From Bolinopsis microptera (lineage: Eukaryota > Ctenophora > Tentaculata > Lobata > Bolinopsidae): a DNA stretch of 64,000 nt. Where the stretch lies: contig NC_087074.1 in the NCBI RefSeq assembly GCF_026151205.1, forward strand, positions 12,009,182-12,073,181, read 5' to 3'. Positions 38,736-52,800 of this stretch are shown here, piece by piece (the stretch's first letter is position 1; the number at the start of each line of letters is the position of its first letter). The notes beneath the pieces were generated by a model, which was not told the origin of the DNA, ran no database searches, and was given only the letters and a program-made list of their open reading frames with translations. Position numbers and translations under genes: made by a program.

Positions 38736-41700
38736 GATGAGATGCTCATCAACTACTTACACCAAGTTTAGGATTCTCTTCAGATAGACTGCAAGTCGAA
38801 CACAAGAAAATATTATAATTTTATCTAGCCGCCCGAACGCCAGGCTCGCATAGCTGAGCCATTTGGAGCCTACATGCGAGCCTCTAGGCTAGCACAATTG
38901 TGGTACAAAGAAGACTGAGAATTATTTATTTAAAGAGTAAAGAATTGAGACTCAGACTGTATAAACCTTAATAATGTTTTAAACTTAATTTGGAGTTATT
39001 ATCCTTATTTTAGATTAATATTATTGTCTAGTCGACGTTCAATGTAAAATAAAAGTTTTGATATATAGTCTTAAACATAGTTAAGTTGGGACAATTTTAC
39101 GTTAGAACAGATTATTTTTTGATGTATAACCGTTTTGTCGTTTCGTTCGATAACAATCGAAATGTTTATACTGTTCATATCTGATGAACTTGATTAGAAT
39201 TCTAGGCAAAGCATTTTATATGTGCTCAAACACCGTAAAAAAAGTTATATCCTTTTGTCTACGCTTCGATGATCTTAGTTGTAGAACAACTAGTATAGGA
39301 CTTTAGGCTCACTTGGCATTAGTCTTATTGAATGTTAAACTGCCAACCGTTCTAGGATTACTCTGACGTTTTCCATGTTTTACTATAGTTATGTGATTTT
39401 ACCTAGAACACTCCTTTTTAATGCCATCCCGTGTTTTCTTTTACTGCCTTGCATGCCCATCTTGAGCTCTAACCAATTTACCTTTATTTTGCTAAATTAT
39501 TATTAGGTAATTGGAAATTTATATTTAACTTTCTTTCTTAATAAGTTTCATAATCAATTTTAGTTTTCTATGCGCTTGGCATGGCGGGACGAGATTCTGA
39601 TTATCGTACAGATATTTGTAATTTGTCATGGAACTTAGCAGTTCCTTAGTGGCATTACCCGGGTCAGGGATTTTATAGTTAGTGCATTTTCAAGAGAGAA
39701 CTAAAATGAAATGAATAATAATACTGTAAATGTCTTGTTTTTAATCTTCCTAAAAGCAACACTGCGAACTGTATTTATTACTGTATTTGAAATGTTATTT
39801 GTATTTCTAACCCGAGACCACAGACTTACTTCGTTTTATTATTGCACACGTCTCCTCACCACGTCTGACAGCCATCAGACGAACTTTTGAGAACAGATTA
39901 TACGAACACAATAGGGCTAGAGCCGCCGCCAAAGGCAGACCTAATAGGCTATTTTAATCGGGATACATCAGCGTATGACTATGGGTTCCAAACATGGTTA
40001 GAAGAAACACTTGCCTAATCTTCACCAGTACTCTATTAGGAGCTGTGGCCTCCACAGCCGTCAGACTCTGCCTGGAGTTAGATCACGCCACCACCCACAC
40101 GGGGATCTAAGTAATGGACCGTTTAGAGCAGGGCATGTAAGTTGTGGATATAGCTGTGAGGTGATGGCACCCGTAAAACTAAACCATGGTTTAAGTAAGT
40201 TTATTAATATTATGCAGACCTCTGCAAGCATAATTATGAAATCATATGAACCAATGAGTCTCATTTTTGTAAACATAATCAGTTTTAAAATTAGACTCCA
40301 AGTTAGTCAGTTCAAGCTGGAGCATTAACCCTGGGAACAGTAAATTAAATTTTGTCTTCCGAAGAAATCAAACTCTTTAATTCATAACAAAATAACGTTT
40401 GAAATGTCTAACTTTATAATATACATGTAATGAAACAAAAATTACACTGCCGTACCACCTTACTCGGCGGTCCATCAAAAATTCAGTAAAAACTAACATC
40501 ACATATATTTTAGAGTTGCTTGAAATCAAGTTACAGCCATATTATTCAAACTAAATGTCGATATTAGGTCAAAAATCACTGGTGATCTTATTCCAACAAC
40601 CATAAATCCATAATCGAAAATTAATGTTTTAACTTGATAAAAGTTAAATTCCACCCCCGTCTAACTCAATAGTCTAAAAGTAAATTTTATGAACAACTCA
40701 TGGTCGTGACTCGCACAGCAATGGTGAATGGGCAACATTTACAATTATGGAAAAATCTCTGTGGGGTGTAACTGTAAGGTGTCATTTTCTTAACCTCGCC
40801 TAACTTGAAAATTAAGTCCCGATCTTGGCCGCCAATTGTGGGCAGAAACTTCAGTTGAAGATCTCTGATTACTTCAAATAGCAGATCATATTGCCCACAA
40901 GCGGGCCCACAAATCACGTTTGAGACGTGCGCACTACATGGATGAAAGGCGACCATGTAGTCAACAGATCGCACTAAGCAGCCTGCAGTCGCACGTGACG
41001 GCCATTCGCCATCGTTAAATCATCATAGTACAATTATGTGACTAACTTCTTTCACTTAACTTCATTATAAACATTTTACTCGTCATTATATATACACGTA
41101 CAAAATTATTCTATACACATAAAATGAATGGTTCCACACTTGAATTGTTAACATCTTTTAAATTGGCTAATGTTTGAAGCAATTTTCCCAAATTCAGCAG
41201 ATTTGTGGGATAAAAGTTTTGGAATATAGTTTCCAAGATAATATTCGAAAAGGCACTCATGATCTAATAGTAATTCGACTTTAACTCTTAGAAATGCTTT
41301 TCAAAAATATCTCTTAATTATTGGTACAAAAAAACTTGTTGAAAGAACAGATTTATCGCATGATCTAACTCTATCCGGGATGCTGTTAATTAATTTCACA
41401 GGCTCCACTCTAATAACTCTAACAACATTTAATTTAGGAAAACGTACAAAAACACAGAAAGCTTAAATCACGGCTTTACATTTCAAAATGATCAATGAAA
41501 GCCGTCCAAATGGAATGGTATCCGGTAGTTGGTAGTTGGAGCGCAGCCCAATTATTTCCTACAAGCAGTAGTTGACGGTCACTGTGGGGAGGTGATCCAA
41601 ATATTTTCTAAGAAACTGTAGTTATTTAATAATTAAAGCATTTTAGAGCTTAATCTTAACTCGCTCTATGGGGTTTCCTGGTTCGATATTTTAAAAGAAT

Positions 41701-43686
41701 ATTTGGTTCACCATCACATGTTCCCAGCCGAACTATACACAAGCTACAAAATACACACAAGATCACTAACAACGCAATTGTTACACCATATTATCTTCTC
41801 GGCCCTGATTTGACTGGCCACAGTATGGCGATTGGCTGGAATTTTAATTTACCGGCCATATCAAAAGTTAAATGTTAAGATTACATAGAGATTGAATTAC
41901 CAACACTTATTTCGTCTTGTAGTTCGGCTATGGTTTGTGTAAACCGAAAGGTACTAAATTTACAATCGAAAATCTTCGATTTGTGCGTCATTTGTGCGTC
42001 ATACGAGTCTACCAGTCCGGATCAGCCAACGCTCACTGGTCAACATTCCAAATAATATAAAATTGGTCAAGTATTCCTCTAAAAATATATTGTTTCAATA
42101 CAATAAATTAATAATTTTTTAAATTTCGGAGGGTTTTCAGGACGTTTTGAAACATTAGAACACTTTTTAAATGTAGGGGTCATTCCGGGGGGGGGGGGGG
42201 GGGGGGGTCAGCTTACGGCACTTAGTACCTGATCCCCCCGGTCATTCACATATTATGTAATAATTTTGTTGTCAAATTTCTCACCCCCTCTCCTCCCCCC
42301 TCCGTAAATGTAATCAGTTTTACACATAGCTATTGTGTTAAAATTACACTAGCGTAATCACTTAGAAACTCCCTCCCACCCCTGGCCTCAGCGATTACGT
42401 AATATGTGAGCGAACCCTTACTGCAATATCCGCCCACTAACGGCTGACATAAACCAACAATTACTACAGCTTTGTTTCTCCTGGGACGACATGCCCTAAA
42501 TGTTACCTTTGATTATCGGTTAACATAAGACAATTACAAATTACAGCGAAGCCACTCTTCACTGGCATGGAATTCCAGGGTTTTTTTCGTATCGGTAGGC
42601 AAACAATTTCCCATAACATTAAATAGCCTGGAAGTCTTGCTGTGGATCTATAATCAGATTTATGTTCCGATTTATCGATTTATTCGACGATTGCAAATTC
42701 CAACGAAGCCACTCTTTAATGGCATGGAATTCAAGATTTTGTAAATCATATAGTCGGCATTAAAATCTTGATGTGAGCCTATTATCATACATTTAATTTA
42801 ACTCATAATCCTATGTCAAGAATGCTGTAAATGAGTTACTGTTAATCTGAAGAATAATGAAGGTTACTGCCGAAGGGGCCTGGAGGCTAACTATGGAGTA
42901 TGGATGCTCTGTTGAAAGTGAGTTCAGACTGTGAGGTGCAGGAATGATTAAAATCCCGATTCTCGTTGACGTGCAAAAAAATAGGAATGACGGATTCCGT
43001 AGAAAAAGCAACAAAGCAAAATTATCATGAATTTCTAAGATTTCTAAAATGTCTTTATCTCAGTTCAGGGTAATGTCATTACTGCAGTTGTTATGATTTT
43101 TTTATTTCTGAATCTTTCAATCCTCCTAAAAATTCGAGACTGTAATTTATTTGTTAATCAAATAACTTGAAATTTGGATGGAGAATAACCAAAAATTACT
43201 TTCGAAAATCATGAAAATTACCGAAGTCTTATTATTATATAATTATAAGACCGAAGTCTTATTATTATATAAGAAGGGTGACAAAAGAGAAGGTTATACG
43301 TTTTCAAGCTCAGCAAGAATAACGTTAAATGTTCAGGTATCATTTATTCCTTATTCCAAAACTGTCGACTATCCCCCGTTTGTAAGACAACCCGGTCTGA
43401 CAAAGTTTTGAAACTGATCCGAACAGCTCAGTTTGATTGACAAATACTGCCCAAATTTGGATTGGTCCTGATTTGGCCGGCCAAAGTTGCAATTGTATGT
43501 TGCGACCGGACTATCATAATTTCAGCCGATCCTCATAATGATATCTCAGGCCGAAATCAGCCAAGTCAGGGACGATAGATAAGATAAGCTTGATAGACAA
43601 ACACTGAGTTTTCGTTTGATTAAGACGAATATATCGTGCTTTTACTTTAAGTGTCAGAATAAGTGTCTTATGAGTATGACAAACTG
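38736..43686. other. Intergenic region between two convergent genes
   Basis: The EGF-like gene (plus) and AKAP10 (minus) converge here. Both 3' UTRs should lie in this interval. A 30-bp duplication (ACCGAAGTCTTATTATTATA at 43220 and 43250) and a G21 run are the only structures seen. A 95-codon minus frame at 40687-40974 is not recognised. Confidence 0.55.
42187..42207 (+). repeat. G21 homopolymer
   Basis: Twenty-one consecutive G. Its length should be treated as uncertain, since sequencing often miscounts such runs. Confidence 0.9.
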
Positions 43687-43844
43687 TTAATCATCTTGAC
43701 TAAGTAAGTCGTTCAGATCAAGTGGTCGAGCGGTGAGGTTCATCACATCCGCTACAATACTTTTAGCTTGAGCCACAGCATCCTCTTCGCTTATTTCTTC
43801 TTTACCGAAGAGTTTCAGAACGGATTTCCTAATTTTCTCGGATC
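43687..43844 (-). CDS. AKAP10: AKAP10 last coding exon: PKA-anchoring helix and stop
   Basis: The exon is 158 nt including TAA, phase 1 in. The acceptor is CCGTAG|GATCCG with a modest pyrimidine tract. It encodes KIRKSVLKLFGKEEISEE then DAVAQAKSIVADVMNLTARP and an acidic C-terminus ending SQDD. The A-x-x-x-A-x-x-I-V-x-D-V/I-M pattern fits the AKAP10 amphipathic helix that binds PKA RI/RII dimerisation domains. Vertebrate AKAP10 ends in a PDZ-binding tail; SQDD does not look like one. The segment could also be read from an ATG at 43853 as a 55-residue open frame, but phase continuity with the upstream exon favours the spliced model. Confidence 0.82.
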
Positions 43845-46800
43845 CTACGGACATTTTGGGGTTTAAAAGTTGAATTAATCAATATAACTTATAAGTAATT
43901 GATATAACTTACAAGTATTAAGTAGACATGTTAAATAGTGACAAAGTTGTAGTAATGCTGCTAAAGTAGTAAGAACTCCATGGTTATTAAATTACAATAA
44001 CATACAAAGTACTGGCAACTGACAATAGGTAGATTTATGCAGGAAGTAAAGAAGTAGTAGTTTGTTATAGCCACAAATGCGATTATTTACTAGGTATGGG
44101 GTCTATTGTATGGGCACAATAGTTCTCCTGGGTACATTCCAGAAACTTTGGCAAACTTAAAGCCGCACCTTTAGGGTGGGGGAGCTGACTCACCTTTAGG
44201 CGGAGAACTAAGTAAATGTTTGTTCTGACTCACCTTTAGGCGGAGAACTAAGTAAATGTTTGTCCTGGCTCACCTTTAGGCAGAGAACTAAGTAAATGTT
44301 TGTCCTGACTCACCTTGAGGAGGAGAACTAAGTAAATGTTTGTCCTGACTCACCTTGAGGCGGAGAACTAGGTAAATGTTTGTCCTGACTCACCTTGAGG
44401 CGGGGAACTGAGTAAATGTTTGTCCTGGCTAACCTTGAGGCGGGGAACTGAGTAAATGTTTGTCCTGGCTCACCTTGAGGCGGAGAACTGAGTAAATGTT
44501 TGTCCTTGCTCACCTTTAGGCGGAGAACTAAGTAAATGTTTGTTCTGACTCACCTTTAGGAGGAGAACTAAGTAAATGTTTGTCCTGGCTCACCTTGAGG
44601 CGGGAAACTAAGTAAATGTTTGTCCTGGCTCACCTTTAGGCGGAGAACTAAGTAAATGTTTGTTCTGACTCACCTTTAGGAGGAGAACTAAGTAAATGTT
44701 TGTTTAATTGTCCTGGCTCACCTTGAGGCGGGGAACTAAGTAAATGTTTGTCCTGGCTCACCTTGAGGAGGAGAACTAAGTAAATGTTTGTCCTGGCTCA
44801 CCTTGAGGCGGGGAACTGAGTAAATGTTTGTCCTGGCTCGAGTACACGCCCCACTCGTCAACTTCGCTCATCGTGTAGTCCGTGTCGGGAATGGTCCAAA
44901 ACTTTGAGTCGTCCAGCAGGTCTTCGGTGTTACCGTCGTTGGAAGCAACATCCGGATCTGGGGAATGATGATATAATGTAAATTTTAAAACTGTGGGGTC
45001 AAAAAATGATTAAAATTAACACCTATTGACAGCTGATGAGTTTTATCTATAAAGTTATCAACGCCATTAACGACAGTGATTTTCTCATGAGCTACTTCAT
45101 GACTCTTTATGATTATAATAGCTGTTACAGCAGATCAAAGTAATGCATAACAGCGTTCAATCAACATCTTGTCACTCGTTGGTACTAAGATAATTTATTT
45201 TAAAATGCGTAAAAATCACAACACTGGATCACAACGCTCAAGACAGTTATTTTTACATTTTAGGCGTTACCCAGCTGTGCGACGTACGCTCCTCGCTCGA
45301 CAGTATTTGGACATTTTAAAACTGAGTAGTCTTTAAATCTTCAAAAATCGTGCGGATTAGTCGTGCTTTATCATTACAATGCTAATGATGACCACGGTTG
45401 CATTTCTAGCAGCCCTCTAATAGCCATTTCGGCGCTTATCTGTCGGGCATTGTATTTTCCCGACACAAAGTGTATTGAAGTGGTTAGTTATAGAGTTAGG
45501 GCCAATTTACTTTTCAAGATTCGACCAAACCGTCGACCATGAGTGAGGAACAAACTCGTCATCTGGCACAGTCGAAAGTAAAATTATGTGTACCCACATC
45601 TCTTGAACAACAATTTCACGAGACCTCATAACATAAACTAGATCTTTACTCCTTTTTTCTTCTGAACTTGAAGAAATTAATATCTTACAGACGATCTTCT
45701 ACAATAGGAAACTAATTTAATTAACGATAAATTTGTATCTCGTTTGAATATTCCTGTTTTCTTAGATTAACAAGTCTAGGATCAAACGAAGAGATGAAGC
45801 ACAGCCCCTAACACCTCCCCAGAACCGGCTCCCTCAGACGTCTTGAAGTTCTCACTTTTTAAGAAACTCGCTGGGAGTTGGGTACGTGATTTTTAGAGAG
45901 GAGACACTACCACGTCGTGAGCCCGGACAACGGAGTATCTTTAAATGTTTGTCGAACGAGCACAATTCATATTAAAATTGAAGACTGGATCTCTTACTAT
46001 TATGAGATGAGGGTCAACATGAACCCTAGTGGGCGTTACATTCCTGGACCGCATTGTGTTCATTTACCATCACAGTTTACCTGACACCTACCGTCTAAGC
46101 GCAATACGCGTCAGAACAAGATCGGGCTACTAACCTGGGATACTGCCAGGACAATTTCCATCCGGTCAAGATTCAAGGCCTCAGCGAATTTTCAAAAGGA
46201 AGACCGGCCCAGTCCTATTTGTTGGCCCCTTACTTTTTTATTCTATACATATTACATATCCTATAACTATATTTTCCCGGATATTCTCTTATATCCTCTG
46301 AGAACACAACTGTGCCACTGTCACAGCAACATTTTAGACACCCTTCTAACCGTGAAACCTATCCTTCCCAAGAAAATGGAAAAATTCCTACCAAAAGCTC
46401 CTACCAATCCCCTTGCGTACATTAAGAGAAGTCTTATTATAGACCACATAGTGACCTTACAAGAACGATTTCATGGCTCCGGCCTAAAAACAATTACAGT
46501 GAAACTTCGAACTCCTCGCAGGTATTTGGCATGATTCGACCAAACTGATTCGACACGTATTGTAGTTCGACAAACCCTAAAATTCGACTCAGTTGAACTA
46601 GAGGACGCTATCTGGACGTACCGAAGTTTACAAGAGAACTGTGACTGAGTGAAAGGGAAATTCATAAAGATAAGGGGGCTGTCTCATCGTCTTCTGGTTG
46701 ATCTGTCAGGTCTTGCTCCATCTTCAAGACATCGATGAAGCGCCAAATGGTAGGATTACTGCAGCCCATGAGACACCGAAAGCCGTTGTGCCATCTAGGT

Positions 46801-49800
46801 AGGTATTGGCCGTGTCTCGCCAAGTTCCGCCAGAGGGCCTACTTGTGATGGAAGAAACATTCTGTCTTGGTGGAAGTAGGCCAGGTACTTCGACAGGGTT
46901 AATGAGGGCTTACTCGTAATCATTATTGGGGTTCTCTTTCAAAGCTGGCGATCTCTGCTTCGACCAGAAATGAAGGTAATAGTAGAGGGCATCAATATGT
47001 TCACAAGCAGAAAATATTTGTCGTGTTAAAGTATGCTACCTGGACTCTAGTTCGACACGTACCGAAGTTCGACAAAGTTGATTTAGCTGTCGAACTCGAG
47101 TACGTGTCGAACTCGAGTACGTGATTCGTCAAGTTGACTTCAATGAAATGACAATATTTTCAGAAAGATTTGGGCCGAAATAAGATGTTTTCAACATTAT
47201 TATCGACAGGTGTAACTAGATGGACTGTAATATCACTGATTGTTGATTACTTTATTGATAAATAGTACTGGATAACACAGGATTTGGCAACCACTCTCAC
47301 ACCACTCCGTTATATATCAGATCAATTTGTATCCAATTCATCGCATGATTATGACCAAAATGTGTGTCAGGAAAACATTTTTACATAATGTTAAAACTCC
47401 AGACACTCACCTTCAACTGAAGATTTTGGCACCGTTTCGTTTTTCCTTTTGAAACTCTGCGGACTGGAAGTTTTAGAACTGAAAGGAGAAGACTTATGCG
47501 AGGAGGTTGGCGTCTGTTCTCCTGGTAAACTGCTCCCGACATCGCGAGCCTTGACGTCCAGTCTAGGTGACTTTGTCACGGAGTCAGGCGAGGGACTTGA
47601 CAGAGATCTTGGTGCGGCAGCTGGCGTGGGGCTTCCCACGGACATTGCACCAATCTTGGTAATAATTTCTCGATTGGATGCTCTGGGCACTGAAACAAAG
47701 TTTGTTGTTAATCAAAGGAGTTTGAATCCTTGCAAATTATGATACCATACATTGATTATTGAACCACCATACCTTGGTTAACATGGGACATAACTTAAAC
47801 AAATACCAAATTGGCAAGGGCGTCGACAAAAAGAAGCCAAATCATTAGTCTTAGTAGGGTTAGAGTAGGACAATTAGTTCTGCAAAATAAAACTATGTCT
47901 TTAACTGAGAAATTACAGACGTATCTTCTTCAGATTTTACTCGCTCCGTCACGCCAAGATGATATTTAATGTGCCAAACGATATGTGTGCGAACTTTGTA
48001 TACTACCGTTTCTAATCAGGCTTCATTTTCAGATGGTGTTACTATATTTAATCTTCAAGACGTGCTCTCGCTAAAGGACGTGGACGATGCGCGAAAGAAA
48101 GTGATTTTTTTTTAAATGTATCACGAAGTTATACTTGAGTAAACTTAAGAGTTAGGCCGTACAGCCGATAACAATGATTCAACATAAATGAACTATTTCA
48201 AACCCATTCAGCCACCGTTATCAAAGGGTATTATAAAATGTCATAATCATAATTTACCAGCCATCCCTAGACACGGCAGATAGACAATGAGGTACGTCTA
48301 TGCCCCGAAGCCGAAAACAGGAATTCGCAATAAATGAACCATTTTCTGATTTTCAGTGACATTTAACAAAGGGCATTATTAAACCTTATATGTTATCAAT
48401 TTATCACTTCTACTTAGACATGGCGAAAAGACATCGAAGACCGTCTATAACCCCACAGACAAAGCATAACCAGCACATATAAAAGTCATAGACGGTTGTG
48501 ATACGTAACAACGGGGCCCTTTTAATATAATATCTTTGTCACAGTCACCGTTTTAAAGGATACTCATTACTTATAAAACTTTTAAAAGCTTTAATAATTC
48601 TGACATTAGTTGAGTTAGGGCTTTTTATGCCGACCTTAAATTATTTACTTCAGATAATAAAATTACTGCTACGCTATTAATTTATAGGTTTATTTTTTAT
48701 TATTACTAAATTTCATGAAACTACTATATTACGCGTACGCCATTAACTTTAATAGCGTTTGTTTATTGTTTAACTCAATGTTACCTTTTAACTTAATATT
48801 TTAACCTAAAGCCTCATGAGGGGTATGACTAGATATTATTAAATTTTTATCTGTTTCAAAGATCACAGCTTTTGGATGTCACCAAAAGGCTTAAATCACG
48901 ACAATTTTTAAACTTTATCAATTCCGAAGAATGAAAATTATAACTATGTATTCTCTAACGCCTACATTTTTGGATATCTAGATTCGTGCTACCCAACTCG
49001 GCGCCCTGAAACTGGGAGGCGCTCTACTTTTGTTAACCTTGGCAACCCCGCCTACCCTAACATCGGTATTTCATATGTTATTCCAACTGTTTCCGACTTT
49101 TAGACCCAGCGGAGCTTACTCAACCCTCATAAAAGCACGATTAACCTTGAGCCCTCGTTTCTTCCATTCGCATGGTCAAACACATCTGCGTTCCAAACGT
49201 GACTATGATCATCAGGGGGCCTTTGTTATAAAGAACGAAGCCACAGCTAGATCTATTGTGGCCCTCAGGTACGGGGGGAGTATTCACATCTCTAACCTGT
49301 AAAGCTGTAGTTTTGATGCACCAAATAATAAATAACAATATGTCTGTCAAAATTGTTTCGTTTAACAATTAGTGCCCACTGCAGCTTTGTAGTAAGATAT
49401 TTGCCAGGGTACCAATGGGTTATGACTTTCACTAAGGAGGAATTGATTAAAACTTGTAGAAGTGATTTTACGTGACCTTATTTGTAATTGTGGAAGTGCT
49501 TGTATGTTTTTACGGCATCAATACGAACACTTCTTCACATTTGATCACATCCATCGCTACAAACAGTTCTAAAAATATGCATCGCGCCGAATTATATATA
49601 TATAAGATGACTTTATAAAGGCTACCTTCCTCCTTACAAATGCCCTCTTGTTCATTCAAACGTTTTAAGAACAGGTTAAGGCCAGGGGGGGGGGGAGGGG
49701 TTAAAAGTCGATTTTCCAGTTTTTACATATTTGATGTTTTTTTTTTGGAGACGAACAAGAAGAAAAAAACCGGACCGAAATCTGACCTTGCGTTTTTAAG

Positions 49801-52800
49801 ATATCGCGCGCCAATTATTGAGGTTTACATGTAATTACATGTAAAACTTTAACTTTAACTGTAAAAAGTTAAAACGTCCTAAGTTGAGAAGACTGTTAAC
49901 AAAATGGCAAAATGTGATTTTTGAGATTTTTTCAATTTGTTAACCTCTTATTTCAAGAACAAAGGCAAAAATCAAAATTCTAAAACATAAGGTTTTTTGC
50001 GCAAGGAACACCTGTGCCAAGTTTCAGCTTCTGTGTGTGGCAAGTCTTCTCAACTTAGGACGTTTTAACTTTTTACAGTTTAAGTTAAAGTTTTACATGT
50101 AATTACATGTAAACCTCAATATTTGGTGCGCGATATCTTAAAAACGCAAGGTCAGATTTCGGTCCGGTTTTTTCTTCTTGTTCGTCTCCAGCAGCTCTGA
50201 TCGAATATGTAAAAACTGGAAAATCGACTTTTACCCCCCCCCCCCCTCTGGCCTTAAGGTACTTATATCGACCTATGCTCAGTACAAAGAGGCATTATTC
50301 ACTAGGCGACTAGTACCATTCAATGGGACTAGTCCTCAGCTCCGCTAGTTGTTCTGCGGCACGAGGCTGTTGCCGGGCACCGGCAGAAATGGCGTAATCC
50401 TTTCATCAACATTGTTGATTCAACATGGGTGAAAGCTATAAGATACTTTGCTAAAAGGATAATATGTTTCAGTAGAGATATAATTTTGAGGGCGGACAAT
50501 CGTCTCTTTAACAGCTTTGTATCAGCTCCGAAATCATGCTAGACACAATAACGGTCAAGTATCTGGAATCCGGACTGCTTCATCAAGTTACCATTGAAAC
50601 AGGCAGGGCTACTGCACCACTGAACTTTTGATGCATTCGAAAAGGTGGGAACCCTTTTCGTCGTAGCCTCCTCTGATTTCCATTCTTGGCCAGCAACAAA
50701 TACAAAACAGACAGGCCACCGCTGGAAAAAGTGAAGGTCGTGAGGTTACAACGTGGCTCTGTCACGATGGAATAGAAATCGGGGCAGGATGTAGTCTGCT
50801 TCAGTTTGTGTCCATTTCTGCGACAGAAGGAATAACGATGTATAATGTGAGGTTCAAACATGAGCATTGCCTCAAAATGATACAAGGGAGCTACTAGCTT
50901 TGGTCCTGCGAGTAGAGTTTTAATTTTTAGAGGTTTCTGGGCCGATATTCCTGGCTGTGACCACGTCGAGACCTCAACAGAGGTTCTAAATAAGCCTCAT
51001 TAAAGAGCGTAATAAGTACTGCTACCAATATAATCGTTTCTTATTTTTAATGATTGCATTATTTTCCGGAAGCGCACTGCTGGAAAATGTAGCTCTTTTT
51101 TCATTTTTGAGCTATTTTCTGGCTACAAACTATTTAGACTGCCTATCTTTATGAAGAACACGATCATCAGTTTATATAAGAAATATAGACAACAATAACG
51201 ATAAATATAAGTATCAATATTTACAATATTAAATTACGGATATAGATGCACCCGATTTTCAGGAGACAAATTCTGCAGAAAAACCGCATTCTATAATCTA
51301 TTGAGGGACCGCGTACTTTAGGAGTAGCTCGGTCAGAGAGGGCTTGAGGGTCAGGGAGTGTGTGGGGGAGTGGCTCAGTAGCAGCGTGTTAGATCAGGGA
51401 GTGTGTGGGGGAGTGGCTCAGTAGCAGTGTGTTAGACCAGGGAGTGTGTGGGGGAGTGGCTCAGTAGCAGTGTGTTAGACCAGGGAGTGTGTGGGGGAGT
51501 GGCTCAGTAGAGTGTGTTAGATCAGGGAGTGTGTGGGGGAGTGGCTCAGTAGCAGTGTGTTAGATCAGGGGAGTGTGTGGGGGAGTGGCTAAATATTTCT
51601 ATACGGTAATTGCCGGATATGAATAACCAAAACATGGTAGGAATTTGTTTTGCAGCAGATCTCTTTGATCTTTCAATAAGGCTGAAATATAAAATAGCCA
51701 GACACAGCAACCATAAACTCGTCAGATCGAATCACAAGCCGAAAGCCAGTTTCGAATCTAGGTCTGTTCTTTATATTAGTAAAGACAACGGAAAATCATA
51801 CAGCGTGCAATTCGATCAAACTTCTGAATTTTTATTTTTGCTAATAAGTTGCGAGTCGAATTCCATTCCTTGAAGATTGTTCCTTATTCCACGAAATTAC
51901 TTTTGTAAGAGGGAGGGGTTTGGAAAAGCTTAATGAGTTTCTACAAAATAGCTATGTGAAAAGTGGCATACAGCGATGAGAGCTAGAGGGAGGTCTAAAA
52001 AGGTCAAAATCTGGCCTACTCAATATTTTAACGGTCCCTAAATCCAAGGTATTGTTCCTCGATCTGCTGTGGAGCATGTTGAATACCTGACATCTGGAAG
52101 AGATGATGCAGACCTCTAGAATTAGTTAACAGAACAGAGAGAAGAGGGTCTGAAATGTATGCAGACTGCAGAGCATTGTTCTGATTGACATTAAAAGATA
52201 CTCGTTAGCTTTGACAATGAATTTTTCGGCCATACTTGCGCCAGAAAGAGTTAAGCTGCCGTTGAATCGGTCACCGACAAAGCAGGAATGCAACTCACTA
52301 TGGCGTCGATCATATCCAGCAAAGAAATTAATTGTGGTCTGATAACGATTTCAAAATTGATTGCAGAGATCAAGGAGAGATCGTGCCTTGTAGTTAGAAA
52401 AAACAATACTTGGTGAGAAAGAAGACGACCTTTACGAAATACGGGCTTTGAGCAGTTCTAGGCCAATCTTTCTGCAATTCTCTATCTTTGTCGCCCGATT
52501 TTTTATGTTCACAGGAAACTATTCAACTGGAGTCTGGTCACTTACTTTGTTACTTTGTAGGGCTTCATAGAATCCTCTATCGGGCCATCGAAAAAGTCGA
52601 CCCCCCGGACAGTGTAGAAACTGTTTTATCACCACTCCAATCAAGCAAGGAGTTTCCATTCCGACGGCTGTATCCTGGAGCTGGAGGCTCGTCCGGAAAT
52701 GACTTCACAAAGTTCGTTAAAGCTACTTTGAATTGCATAGGATCCTCGATGGTGTGCATATGTGTTGGGATTACATTCCATAATCGAGGTCCAGTGACTG

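Noticed and set aside
40687-41010. Minus-strand frame of more than 100 codons with several cysteines
   Set aside because: No recognised family and no splice sites; it may be part of an unclassified repeat.
44328-44513. 61-codon repetitive frame in the 40-bp minisatellite
   Set aside because: It is produced by the repeat itself as the frame cycles every three units; only the first unit is placed in an exon.
47449-47742. 97-codon plus-strand frame over the AKAP10 linker exon
   Set aside because: It is the complement of a phase-consistent minus-strand exon with strong splice sites and has no motif of its own.
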